Shown here piece after piece: positions 1 to 6,413 of a DNA stretch of 6,602 bases. The notes under the pieces were generated by a model, which did not search any database, was not told the DNA's origin, and saw only the letters and a list, made by a program, of their open reading frames with translations. Numbering within the stretch: the stretch's first letter is position 1; each line of letters opens with the position of its first letter. A program made the translations under genes and the position numbers. Location: positions 1 to 6,602 of the forward strand of contig JAJFHR010000130.1 in assembly GCA_021775515.1 (NCBI GenBank), in the 5' to 3' direction. Source of the DNA: Hyphomicrobiales bacterium (GTDB lineage Bacteria > Pseudomonadota > Alphaproteobacteria > Rhizobiales > JAJFHR01).

Positions 1-2
1 GG

Positions 3-812
3 GCCAGACTTGTTGATCCCTTGATGGTTAAATACCGCGAGGCGCTTATATCGCTGCCTCCCGGCCTGACAGCAGGACCGACGATGGCGCGTACATTGCA
101 ACAGCTTGAACAGGCACAGCCCCATCCGCCCGCCCTGCCCAATGCAACAACCTATGCCGCCTATGCACAGGCATTGAAAACTGCCTATGCCGAACGTTTG
201 GCGATCATGGGTGATGTTGAGGGCGGACGCGGTGAAACCTGCACCACCCATTTCTGTGTCGTTGATGCCCAGGGCAACATGGTCTCAATGACCCAAACTC
301 TTCTTTCCTTGTTTGGCAGCAAAGTTACGTTGCCCTCGACCGGCATGTTGATGAACAACGGCCTCATGTGGTTTGACCCGGTGCAGGGAAATCCCAACTC
401 CCTGGGGCCTGACAAAAGTTGTTTGACCAATGTCTGTCCCGCCATTGGCCACAAGGAAGGCCTTTCGTTCGCGCTCGGCGCTTCCGGCGGGCGCAAGATA
501 ATGCCTGCCGTCGTGCAACTTGCCTCATTCCTGTGTGACTTCGATCTCGATCTGGAGCAGGCTTTCCATCAGCCGCGCATTGATATGAGCGGCACCGGCG
601 ATGTTGTTGCTGATTATACTCTCGATGCGGAAACACACGACCTGCTTGCCGCAAACCATCCCCATATGCCGGCGCGGCGGACGAGTTACCCGTATTTTTT
701 TGCCTGCCCCAGCGGGGTTGCCCGCAAATCAGGGGAAAATTTCGGCATCACTGAAATAATGTCACCGTGGGGCGATGCAATTGCACAAGATAAACTTTCA
801 AAGGATCAGTGA
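3..812 (+). CDS. Gamma-glutamyltransferase-like Ntn-hydrolase, C-terminal part (5' end outside window)
   Basis: The reading frame is open from nt 3, so the gene starts upstream. The TTG/ATG at 21/24 lies inside the protein and is not its start. About 269 codons are visible, against 540-580 for the family. The autoprocessing site is clear: TTHFCVVD begins at nt 243, and the first Thr matches the E. coli GGT nucleophile Thr391. Cleavage there would leave a 189-residue small subunit, close to the 190 of E. coli GGT. LMNNG, a GASGG glycine turn and the HQPR segment follow in family order. Residues that bind the gamma-glutamyl group are changed: the equivalent of Asp433 is Trp (nt 369-371) and the Ser-Ser oxyanion pair is Thr-Asn (nt 426-431). 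I infer an amidohydrolase or acyltransferase with a substrate other than glutathione. It is the first visible gene of a three-gene cluster. Signal peptide and cell location cannot be judged because the N-terminus is missing. Confidence 0.88.
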   Translation, partial: ARLVDPLMVKYREALISLPPGLTAGPTMARTLQQLEQAQPHPPALPNATTYAAYAQALKTAYAERLAIMGDVEGGRGETCTTHFCVVDAQGNMVSMTQTLLSLFGSKVTLPSTGMLMNNGLMWFDPVQGNPNSLGPDKSCLTNVCPAIGHKEGLSFALGASGGRKIMPAVVQLASFLCDFDLDLEQAFHQPRIDMSGTGDVVADYTLDAETHDLLAANHPHMPARRTSYPYFFACPSGVARKSGENFGITEIMSPWGDAIAQDKLSKDQ

Positions 813-814
813 TG
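800..814 (+). promoter_or_regulatory. Ribosome binding site and TGATG coupled start of the M20 peptidase gene
   Basis: AAAGGA at 800-805 lies 6 nt before ATG 812, within the last codons of the GGT-like gene. The TGA stop (810-812) shares its last base with the ATG (812-814). This is the usual layout of translational coupling. A GTG at 809 and a second ATG at 815 are also in frame; spacing favours 812, with 815 a close alternative. Confidence 0.7.
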
Positions 815-2224
815 ATGAAACAGGCAACATTATTGGAAGCAGCAGGAACTTATTTCGACGATGGGTCTTTTGTCGCCGAGCTCAATAATTGGGTTGGCTA
901 TCACACAGAAAGTCAACGCCCCGATCGCGGCCCTGAGCTTTATCGCTTCCTCAACGAAGAGATAGCCCCGAAAGCTGAAGCCATGGGTTATCACTGTAAG
1001 GTATTCGACAATCCGATTAAGAGCGGTGGCCCTTTTCTCGTCGGCAAACGCCATGAAGGCGATGACCTGCCCACCGTCCTGACCTATGGCCATGGCGATG
1101 TTATCCTTGGCCAGGACGAACTTTGGCGCGGGGGTCTGAGCCCATGGAAGATTGTCACCGAAGGCACCAAGATTTACGGTCGCGGCACTGCCGACAACAA
1201 AGGCCAATTGTGCATCAATATGAATGCCCTGCGCCTGGTCATCGAAGCCCGCGGCAGCCTCGGTTTTAATTCTGTTTTATTGGTGGAAACCGGAGAAGAA
1301 GCAGGCTCGCTCGGCCTGCCCGAATTTGCCCGGCAACAAAACGACCTGCTCAAAGCAGATGTGCTTATTGCCTCCGATGGTCCCCGTCTGCAAGTTGACC
1401 GGCCGTCGATCTCTTTAGGGACACGCGGCGCGATTAATTTCGACCTATCGGTTAATTTTCGCGAAGGCGCTCATCATTCCGGCAACTGGGGTGGATTGCT
1501 TGCCGATCCCGGTATCATACTCGCCCATGCGATTGCCAGCATCACCGACGTACGCGGGCAAATCAACATCGCCGAATGGCGGCCTGATACGCTGACCGAC
1601 GATGTCCGCGAGGCCATCTCGGATTGTGCGATTGTTGAAACAAGCAACGGTCCGCGAATTGATCAAGACTGGGGCGAAAAAACCCTGACACCTGCTGAAA
1701 GAGTATATGGCTGGAACAGTTTTTCCGTTCTTGCCTTTAAAACCGGCATCCCCGAGGCCCCGGTTAATGCCATCCAAGGCGAGGCAAGCGCCCATTGCCA
1801 GTTGCGTTATGTGGTCGGCACCGATCCGGAAGATATTTTGCCCGCCCTTAGGCGCCATTTCGATGCCCACGGATTTTCAATGGTGAGCATAAAGCAGGCT
1901 GAAAAAGGATTTTTTGTCGCCACCCGTCTTGCCCCAAAGCACCCCTGGGTAAATTGGCTAAAATCATCGATTGAAAAAGCCTGCGGCAAAAAACCCGCGA
2001 TCCTGCCCAACAGTGGCGGCTCTCTGCCGAACGATGTGTTTGCAGATATCCTGGGGCTGCCAACCTTATGGGTGCCGCACTCTTACCCGGCGTGTTCGCA
2101 ACACGCTCCTGATGAACATATTCTCGCACCGCTCACTCGCGAAGCACTGCAGATTATGACAAGCGTCTTCTGGGATTTGGGAGAAAGCGGCGGCCCCGGG
2201 AAAACCGGCCCTGAAGAGGGATAA
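812..2224 (+). CDS. M20 family metallopeptidase (dipeptidase/deacylase-like)
   Basis: This 470-residue protein has the whole zinc-peptidase M20 signature. Counting from ATG 812: His94-Gly-Asp96, the bridging Asp128 in GTADNKG, the catalytic pair Glu162-Glu163 in ETGEEAG, Asp189 in ASDGP, and the last ligand His431 in the segment CSQHAPDEH. The dimerisation (lid) domain fills roughly 205-330 and carries AHHSGNWGG, whose His is the kind that reaches into the partner's active site. M20 enzymes hydrolyse dipeptides or N-acyl amino acids with two metal ions, usually in the cytoplasm; no signal peptide is visible. The domain order and long C-terminal catalytic half look closer to the carnosinase/dipeptidase side of M20 than to ArgE or DapE. 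The exact substrate cannot be read from the sequence. Its position between an Ntn-amidohydrolase and a hydroxyproline epimerase suggests release of an imino or amino acid from a small conjugate (inference). Confidence 0.9.
   Translation: MMKQATLLEAAGTYFDDGSFVAELNNWVGYHTESQRPDRGPELYRFLNEEIAPKAEAMGYHCKVFDNPIKSGGPFLVGKRHEGDDLPTVLTYGHGDVILGQDELWRGGLSPWKIVTEGTKIYGRGTADNKGQLCINMNALRLVIEARGSLGFNSVLLVETGEEAGSLGLPEFARQQNDLLKADVLIASDGPRLQVDRPSISLGTRGAINFDLSVNFREGAHHSGNWGGLLADPGIILAHAIASITDVRGQINIAEWRPDTLTDDVREAISDCAIVETSNGPRIDQDWGEKTLTPAERVYGWNSFSVLAFKTGIPEAPVNAIQGEASAHCQLRYVVGTDPEDILPALRRHFDAHGFSMVSIKQAEKGFFVATRLAPKHPWVNWLKSSIEKACGKKPAILPNSGGSLPNDVFADILGLPTLWVPHSYPACSQHAPDEHILAPLTREALQIMTSVFWDLGESGGPGKTGPEEG
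2213..2220 (+). promoter_or_regulatory. Ribosome binding site for the epimerase gene
   Basis: GAAGAGGG ends 8 nt before the GTG at 2229 and lies in the last codons of the peptidase gene. It supports the otherwise unusual GTG start, which gives the expected family N-terminus (FTCIDGHTCGNPVR). Confidence 0.65.
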
Positions 2225-2228
2225 ATCT

Positions 2229-3230
2229 GTGGCCAGATGGACATTCACCTGCATTGATGGCCACACCTGCGGCAATCCTGTTCGCTTGATCACCAGCGGT
2301 GGGCCGGAACTTTTTGGCGCGACCATGGGCGAAAAACGCCTGCACTTCATGTCGGAATACGACTGGATTAGAACCGGACTGATGTTTGAACCCAGAGGCC
2401 ATGACATGATGTCAGGGTCTTTTATTCTGCCGCCAACCCGGTCTGATTGTGATTGCGCTATCTTGTTTATCGAAACCTCAGGCTGTCTGCCGATGTGCGG
2501 TCACGGCACCATCGGCACGGTGACCATGGCGATAGAACGTAACCTGGTCAACCCGGCGATACCCGGAAAATTACGACTGGATACCCCCGCTGGCGTGGTG
2601 GTCGCCGAATATGCACAGGATGAAGGGCGGGTTACCTCGGTAAAAATCACCAATGTGCCGGCCTTCCTGCACTCACGCAACCTTATCGGTCACGTCAAAG
2701 GCCTTGGCGATGTGACCGTCGATATCGCCTATGGCGGGAATTTTTACGCCATAGTAGATCGCCAGGAGGTTTTCACAGATATTGCCGATGTCAGCCCTAA
2801 TGATCTTATAAGATGGAGCCCGCAACTGCGCGCCTCCCTCAATGAAAGATACAAGTTCATCCATCCCCTAGATGCCACTATCTCCGGGCTCTCTCACATT
2901 TTATGGACCGGCAAACCAACCCTACCCGGGGCCAGCGCCCGCAACGCCGTGTTTTATGGTGAAAAAGCCCTGGACCGTAGCCCGTGCGGAACCGGCACCT
3001 CAGCGCGTATGGCGCAGTGGCATGCCCAGGGCCTGTTGAAGGTAGGGGATAAATTTGTCCATGAAAGCATCATCAATACGCTTTTCACCGGCAAAATAGA
3101 ACGCGAGGCAGAGGTTGCCGGGAAAGCCGCGATCATTCCCAGCATCGAAGGCTGGGCGATGATTACCGGAGATAATACCATCTACATTGATGATCATGAT
3201 CCACTTGCTCACGGCTTTCAAGTGACATAG
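2229..3230 (+). CDS. 4-hydroxyproline 2-epimerase (proline racemase family)
   Basis: The 333-residue protein is full length for the family (about 310-345). It has both catalytic cysteines, Cys90 in MCGHGTIG and Cys253 in DRSPCGTGTSA, which take and give the alpha proton from opposite faces. The Cys/Cys pair argues for a racemase/epimerase and against trans-3-hydroxy-L-proline dehydratase, where the second Cys is Thr. Segments such as DWIR, FEPRGHDMMSG, YGGNFYAIV and RNAVFYG match the 4-hydroxyproline 2-epimerase branch (called HypRE, LhpA or HpbD in different organisms) rather than true proline racemase. Expected reaction: trans-4-hydroxy-L-proline to cis-4-hydroxy-D-proline, or the same step on the betaine, cofactor-free in the cytoplasm. 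It starts with GTG, 4 bp after the peptidase stop, so the two are surely co-transcribed. Free hydroxyproline versus its betaine cannot be settled from sequence alone, as no Rieske demethylase genes lie in the window. Confidence 0.9.
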   Translation: MARWTFTCIDGHTCGNPVRLITSGGPELFGATMGEKRLHFMSEYDWIRTGLMFEPRGHDMMSGSFILPPTRSDCDCAILFIETSGCLPMCGHGTIGTVTMAIERNLVNPAIPGKLRLDTPAGVVVAEYAQDEGRVTSVKITNVPAFLHSRNLIGHVKGLGDVTVDIAYGGNFYAIVDRQEVFTDIADVSPNDLIRWSPQLRASLNERYKFIHPLDATISGLSHILWTGKPTLPGASARNAVFYGEKALDRSPCGTGTSARMAQWHAQGLLKVGDKFVHESIINTLFTGKIEREAEVAGKAAIIPSIEGWAMITGDNTIYIDDHDPLAHGFQVT

Positions 3231-3261
3231 GGCGTGGACAGAAAGTGCATAAACACAAACC

Positions 3262-3282
3262 ATCAATTTTGAGCAAATTGAT
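3262..3282 (+). repeat. 8-bp inverted repeat overlapping the FNR-type box
   Basis: ATCAATTT (3262-3269) and AAATTGAT (3275-3282) are perfect inverted arms around a 5-nt loop (TGAGC). The right arm contains the left half-site of the FNR-type box at 3278-3291. The stem is AT-rich and no T-run follows, so it is a poor intrinsic terminator for the epimerase transcript. It may be a second, degenerate regulator site or chance. Confidence 0.4.
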
Positions 3283-3291
3283 CCGGATCAA
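3278..3291 (+). promoter_or_regulatory. FNR/Anr/FnrL-type binding site upstream of hemN
   Basis: TTGATCCGGATCAA fits the TTGAT-N4-ATCAA consensus in every fixed position and its spacer is also palindromic, giving a 14-bp perfect dyad. FNR-family regulators bind this under low oxygen, and hemN is a classic target because its product replaces the oxygen-dependent HemF. The dyad centre is 41.5 bp from the hemN ATG. A weak -10-like AATATT (3315-3320) and no recognisable -35 fit an activator-dependent promoter. Confidence 0.85.
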
Positions 3292-3314
3292 AGCGTCGGC
3301 TATCGCGAACTGAG

Positions 3315-3320
3315 AATATT
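3315..3320 (+). promoter_or_regulatory. Candidate -10 element of the hemN promoter
   Basis: AATATT matches TATAAT at four of six positions. It lies where a -10 should be if the FNR-type box is a class II site at -41.5. Transcription would then begin at or within a base or two of the ATG at 3326. The call rests on geometry more than on the hexamer itself. Confidence 0.35.
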
Positions 3321-3325
3321 AGCTC

Positions 3326-4675
3326 ATGGATGAGCAATTACTCAAATATGCCCGAATGGCTGTGCCAAGATACACAAGCTATCCAACCGCTCTACAGTTT
3401 CATTCAGGCATAGGCGTAACGGATTATCGGCAATGGCTAAAAGCCGTTACGCCGCCCGAGCCGATTTCGCTTTATGTCCATATCCCCTTTTGCCAGACCT
3501 TATGTTGGTATTGCGGGTGTAATACGACTATTCCCAATAATTACGGCAGGGTGTCCTCTTATCTTGAAATGCTGAAAACCGAGATTGAGCTGACGTCGCA
3601 AAACATCCATCCTGATGTCAAGGTCAGCCATCTTCATTTTGGCGGAGGGACGCCATCCTATCTATTGCCTGATCATTTTGAGCAGCTTACCAAGCTATTG
3701 AAAAACAACTTCAATTTTCTTGATGATGCAGAACTGGCAGTTGAAGCCGACCCGCGCACCTTGTCGGATGACATTATTTCAGCCTTTTCAAACAGTGGCA
3801 TCACCCGGGTAAGCCTTGGCATTCAGGATTTCAATCCCAAAGTTCAAGCCCTGATAAATCGCATCCAATCGGAGGAATTGGTCTCCCGGTCTGTTCTGCG
3901 GCTGCGGGCTGCCGGCATTAAGGCGATCAATTTTGACCTTATGTATGGCCTGCCCGGCCAGACTGTCGAAGCAGCCCAACAATCAGCGATTACCGCGGCT
4001 CAGCTAAAACCCGACCGAATTGCCGTATTTGGCTATGCCCATGTACCCTGGTTCAAAAAACATCAACGCGTCATTCGCAGTGATTTATTGCCGGATATCA
4101 AAGAGCGAATAAAACAGGCCGATGCCATTGCTCATACGCTCAGCGACGAGGGATTTATCCGTATCGGCTTTGATCATTTTGCTCAACCCGGCGACAGTCT
4201 GTCGATAGCCGAGAAAAATGGCACCCTGCGCCGTAATTTCCAGGGTTACACTACTGATAAGGCTCAAACGTTGATCGGTCTGGGTGCATCCTCGATCAGC
4301 ACGCTACCGGGAGGTTATTGCCAAAACGATCCTCATCTTGGTCAATATATGTCCGCTTTGAAGGATAAAAAATTTGCGGTGGTGAAAGGCGTGGCCGTTG
4401 ACGATGACGACAGGTTACGCCGCGAAGCCATCAACCGGCTTATGTGCGATTTCAACCTCAATCTACAAGAGCTCTGTCAGACTTATCACAGGACCCTGGA
4501 CGTATTTGAGGACAGTCTATCCTCGCTCAAGCTATTACAAGATGATGGATTGGTGGTGGTTGATCGCGCGGTAATAACCGTACCACCGCGCGGCCGGCGG
4601 TTTATTCGCAACATCGCGGCATGTTTTGACCAACACCTTCTCCAGGACCAGAAAAAGCACAGTTTGGCCGTATAA
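3326..4675 (+). CDS. hemN: Oxygen-independent coproporphyrinogen III oxidase (radical SAM)
   Basis: The protein of 449 residues compares with 457 for E. coli HemN. The N-terminus contains the family segment PRYTSYPTA (14-22). The radical-SAM iron-sulfur motif is Cys56-x3-Cys60-x2-Cys63 followed by Cys65 (FCQTLCWYCGC), with Tyr50 six residues ahead as in E. coli (Tyr56). GGGTP (106-110) for SAM binding, EADPRTL and LGIQDF follow, and a C-terminal HemN domain is present. CxxxCxxCxC with the N-terminal PRYTSYPTA segment separates true HemN from the HemW-type haem chaperones. It decarboxylates two propionate side chains of coproporphyrinogen III to give protoporphyrinogen IX without oxygen, in the cytoplasm. 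The ATG at 3326 gives the expected N-terminus but has only a very weak Shine-Dalgarno match. Regulation by an FNR-type protein is supported by the perfect box upstream. The gene is functionally unrelated to its amino-acid catabolic neighbours. Confidence 0.96.
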   Translation: MDEQLLKYARMAVPRYTSYPTALQFHSGIGVTDYRQWLKAVTPPEPISLYVHIPFCQTLCWYCGCNTTIPNNYGRVSSYLEMLKTEIELTSQNIHPDVKVSHLHFGGGTPSYLLPDHFEQLTKLLKNNFNFLDDAELAVEADPRTLSDDIISAFSNSGITRVSLGIQDFNPKVQALINRIQSEELVSRSVLRLRAAGIKAINFDLMYGLPGQTVEAAQQSAITAAQLKPDRIAVFGYAHVPWFKKHQRVIRSDLLPDIKERIKQADAIAHTLSDEGFIRIGFDHFAQPGDSLSIAEKNGTLRRNFQGYTTDKAQTLIGLGASSISTLPGGYCQNDPHLGQYMSALKDKKFAVVKGVAVDDDDRLRREAINRLMCDFNLNLQELCQTYHRTLDVFEDSLSSLKLLQDDGLVVVDRAVITVPPRGRRFIRNIAACFDQHLLQDQKKHSLAV

Positions 4676-4709
4676 AAACTCTCTACTTTCTTTTAATCGC
4701 CGGTTACGG

Positions 4710-4737
4710 TTGAGACCCGTTTCACCCACGCTACGGT
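4710..4737 (+). promoter_or_regulatory. Weak candidate promoter for the FAD oxidoreductase gene
   Basis: TTGAGA (4710-4715, five of six to TTGACA) and TACGGT (4732-4737, three of six to TATAAT) are 16 bp apart in the 81-bp gap after hemN. The 7-mer TACGGTT occurs twice here (4705-4711 and 4732-4738), which could be a regulator half-site or chance. No terminator is seen after hemN, so read-through from hemN is equally possible. Confidence 0.22.
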
Positions 4738-4756
4738 TTGTTGAATTTAGGTCTTT

Positions 4757-5833
4757 ATGGCAAAAAAAATTGTCATCATTGGTGCCGGTATCATCGGCGC
4801 ATCCATCGCCTATCATCTGGCGAAAAACGGCGCTGACGTCACCGTAATTGAAAAAGCTGTTCCTGCCAGCGGCGCCACCAGCAAGTCCTTTGCCTGGATT
4901 AACGCCAGTTTTTCCCACACCCTCGACTATTACCAGCTGCGCATGGCAAGTATCGCTGCTTATCGAACACTTGAGGCCGACTTACAAGACGATGGCTTCA
5001 AAGTTCACTGGCACGGAAGCTTAAGCTGGGAACTCAACGGTGAGGAGCAATCTCAACACATTGAGGAACTAACCCGCTTTGGATACCCGCTTCAAACTAT
5101 AGACCCTAAGGAGGTTGCAAGCCTTGAACCTTTGCTCAATCAACCGGACGGTGATTGTATTCATTGCCAGAGCGAAGGCGCCATTAATCCGGTAGCTGTC
5201 ACTGAAATCTTGTTGCAAGCGGCTGCCAAACTGGGCAGCCGGAATTTGTTCGGCTGCAAGGTTGACACCATCATTCCCGGCGACGGCTACATTGGCATCG
5301 AGACCGATTTAGGGCAAATTTACGCAGACACCATAGTCGTGGCGGCAGGTGAATGGGCGCAAAGTCTGTTAAATACAGTCCAGGTCAATCTGCCGATGAA
5401 CAACAACTACGGAATTATCGTCCACACCAGACCTGTAACGCCAATCCTGTCCCATATCATTTTATCCCCCAACCTGCATTTTCGCCAGGAGCCGGACGGA
5501 ACGATTATCGCTGGTGAGACCTTTAGTGGTGGCACCGTGAAAGAGGATCCAATCACGATTGCCGACCGTATTCTAGGCCACCTCAAACACTGTCTTCCAA
5601 CGATCGAGAATTTGGAGATTGACCATGTCATGGTGGGAAAACGTCCCGTCCCTCAAGACGGCTTTCCGGCGGTCGGATTTGTTGAAGAAATCGAAGGTTT
5701 GTATTTAGCCTCTATGCACAGCGGCATCACCTTGGCCCCTATCATCGGAAGTCTGGCGGCAGGCGAAATTTTAAACCGGGACAAAGCAGATTTGTTGAAA
5801 TCTTTCAGGCCGGCGCGTTTTACCGGCCGTTGA
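4757..5833 (+). CDS. FAD-dependent oxidoreductase, DAO (glycine/D-amino acid oxidase) family
   Basis: The protein of 358 residues is typical for the DAO family. The N-terminal Rossmann fold has GAGIIG (9-14) and ends its second strand at Glu32, which binds the FAD adenosine ribose. ATSKSFAWINA (40-50) is the usual loop over the flavin. A second FAD-contact strand is VVAAGEWAQ (194-202), and the C-terminal flavin motif is DGFPAVGF (301-308) with MHSGITLAP (320-328). Family members oxidise secondary or primary amino acids, passing electrons to oxygen or to the respiratory chain; no signal peptide or membrane segment is seen. Substrate is not determined. A D-hydroxyproline dehydrogenase role would complete the route begun by the nearby epimerase, but hemN lies between and the link is inference. 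The start ATG has a weak AGG 5 nt upstream. The gene converges with the DinB-family gene, leaving only 7 bp between their stops. Confidence 0.88.
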   Translation: MAKKIVIIGAGIIGASIAYHLAKNGADVTVIEKAVPASGATSKSFAWINASFSHTLDYYQLRMASIAAYRTLEADLQDDGFKVHWHGSLSWELNGEEQSQHIEELTRFGYPLQTIDPKEVASLEPLLNQPDGDCIHCQSEGAINPVAVTEILLQAAAKLGSRNLFGCKVDTIIPGDGYIGIETDLGQIYADTIVVAAGEWAQSLLNTVQVNLPMNNNYGIIVHTRPVTPILSHIILSPNLHFRQEPDGTIIAGETFSGGTVKEDPITIADRILGHLKHCLPTIENLEIDHVMVGKRPVPQDGFPAVGFVEEIEGLYLASMHSGITLAPIIGSLAAGEILNRDKADLLKSFRPARFTGR

Positions 5834-5840
5834 TCAATGC

Positions 5841-6335
5841 TTACATAACCAGGCGCGGCAGATCGGTGACACCCACATCATAGCCTGCCTGATTAAGCAG
5901 GGTGCTCAATTGCCCGCGGTGATGAGTTTGATGATTAAACATATGTGAGACCAGCAGCCATCTTGGCTGCGTGCGTTCAAAGCTTTCAAAAAAGCTGGAA
6001 AAGCTCATATCCGCAGATAACCAGTCGGCTGTTAATTCTTTGCTCCAGACACAAATATCCCCATCCATTTGTGCACGGGCAGTGGACAGGTCGCCGAAAT
6101 CGTCAAAGAGATCTTTACCGATAGGATTAAGCGCGTGGCTGCCACCGCAAAACCGGTTCATCCATACCCTGTCTCCCAACAATATATGGTCGAGTGTGCT
6201 GTGAATGGATTTAAAAAAAGCACCCCGGTCCTCGCGCCGTTGCTCTTCGGTCAGACCGGCACAGATCTCGTAAATTCTCTCATTCATGATCCGATTATAA
6301 TCGGCAAACGCCTGATAAAGAACGGGATGGGACAT
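5841..6335 (-). CDS. DinB/YfiT-family protein, putative metal-dependent
   Basis: The 164-residue protein has the normal length for the DinB-like four-helix-bundle family. Likely metal ligands are His50 in the helix-2 segment STLDHILLGDR and the His135-x3-His139 pair in FNHQTHHRGQ. The segments ADYNRIMNERIY near the N-terminus and GDRVWMNRF are typical of this branch. Members include thiol-transferases such as the bacillithiol and mycothiol-dependent enzymes, but most, including proteobacterial ones like this, have no known substrate. An accurate role cannot be given. The start is well supported: AAAGGAG lies 7 nt upstream of the ATG on the minus strand. It follows livF on the same strand after 78 bp and may share its transcript, though no functional tie is evident. 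Confidence 0.87.
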   Translation of the reverse strand: MSHPVLYQAFADYNRIMNERIYEICAGLTEEQRREDRGAFFKSIHSTLDHILLGDRVWMNRFCGGSHALNPIGKDLFDDFGDLSTARAQMDGDICVWSKELTADWLSADMSFSSFFESFERTQPRWLLVSHMFNHQTHHRGQLSTLLNQAGYDVGVTDLPRLVM

Positions 6336-6342
6336 AATGCAG

Positions 6343-6349
6343 CTCCTTT
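6343..6349 (-). promoter_or_regulatory. Ribosome binding site of the DinB-family gene
   Basis: AAAGGAG on the minus strand, 7 nt before the ATG at 6335, is the strongest Shine-Dalgarno sequence in the window. It fixes the start codon and suggests efficient translation. Confidence 0.8.
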
Positions 6350-6413
6350 GTTGCCTAGAGCATGATCTAAAGGAACATTTAGCCCAATTCCGGTCTACAG
6401 GAACAGAAAAATC

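Noticed and set aside
21..26. TTG/ATG as the start of a complete 263-residue protein
   Set aside because: The frame is open back to nt 3 and the family needs several hundred more residues before the nucleophile Thr, so the gene is cut by the window edge.
1445..1870. Long antisense open frame of 141 codons inside the M20 gene, and similar antisense frames elsewhere
   Set aside because: They lie wholly opposite well-recognised genes, have no ribosome binding site of note and show no family motif.
2229..3230. Trans-3-hydroxy-L-proline dehydratase or true proline racemase
   Set aside because: Cys253 is present where the dehydratase has Thr, and the conserved segments follow the 4-hydroxyproline epimerase branch rather than proline racemase.
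3326..4675. HemW (haem chaperone) instead of HemN
   Set aside because: The N-terminal PRYTSYPTA segment, the CxxxCxxCxC cluster and the length of 449 residues fit HemN; HemW is shorter and lacks the fourth Cys and this N-terminus.
5808..5828. GGCCGG/CCGGCC hairpin as a bidirectional terminator between the convergent genes
   Set aside because: The six-bp GC stem (9-nt loop) is real but lies inside the oxidoreductase coding region and no T-run follows on either strand, so it does not meet the intrinsic terminator pattern.
6367..6382. Small inverted repeat CTAAA/TTTAG between livF and the DinB-family gene
   Set aside because: Five AT-rich base pairs are too few to distinguish from chance, and no T-run or known motif accompanies it.
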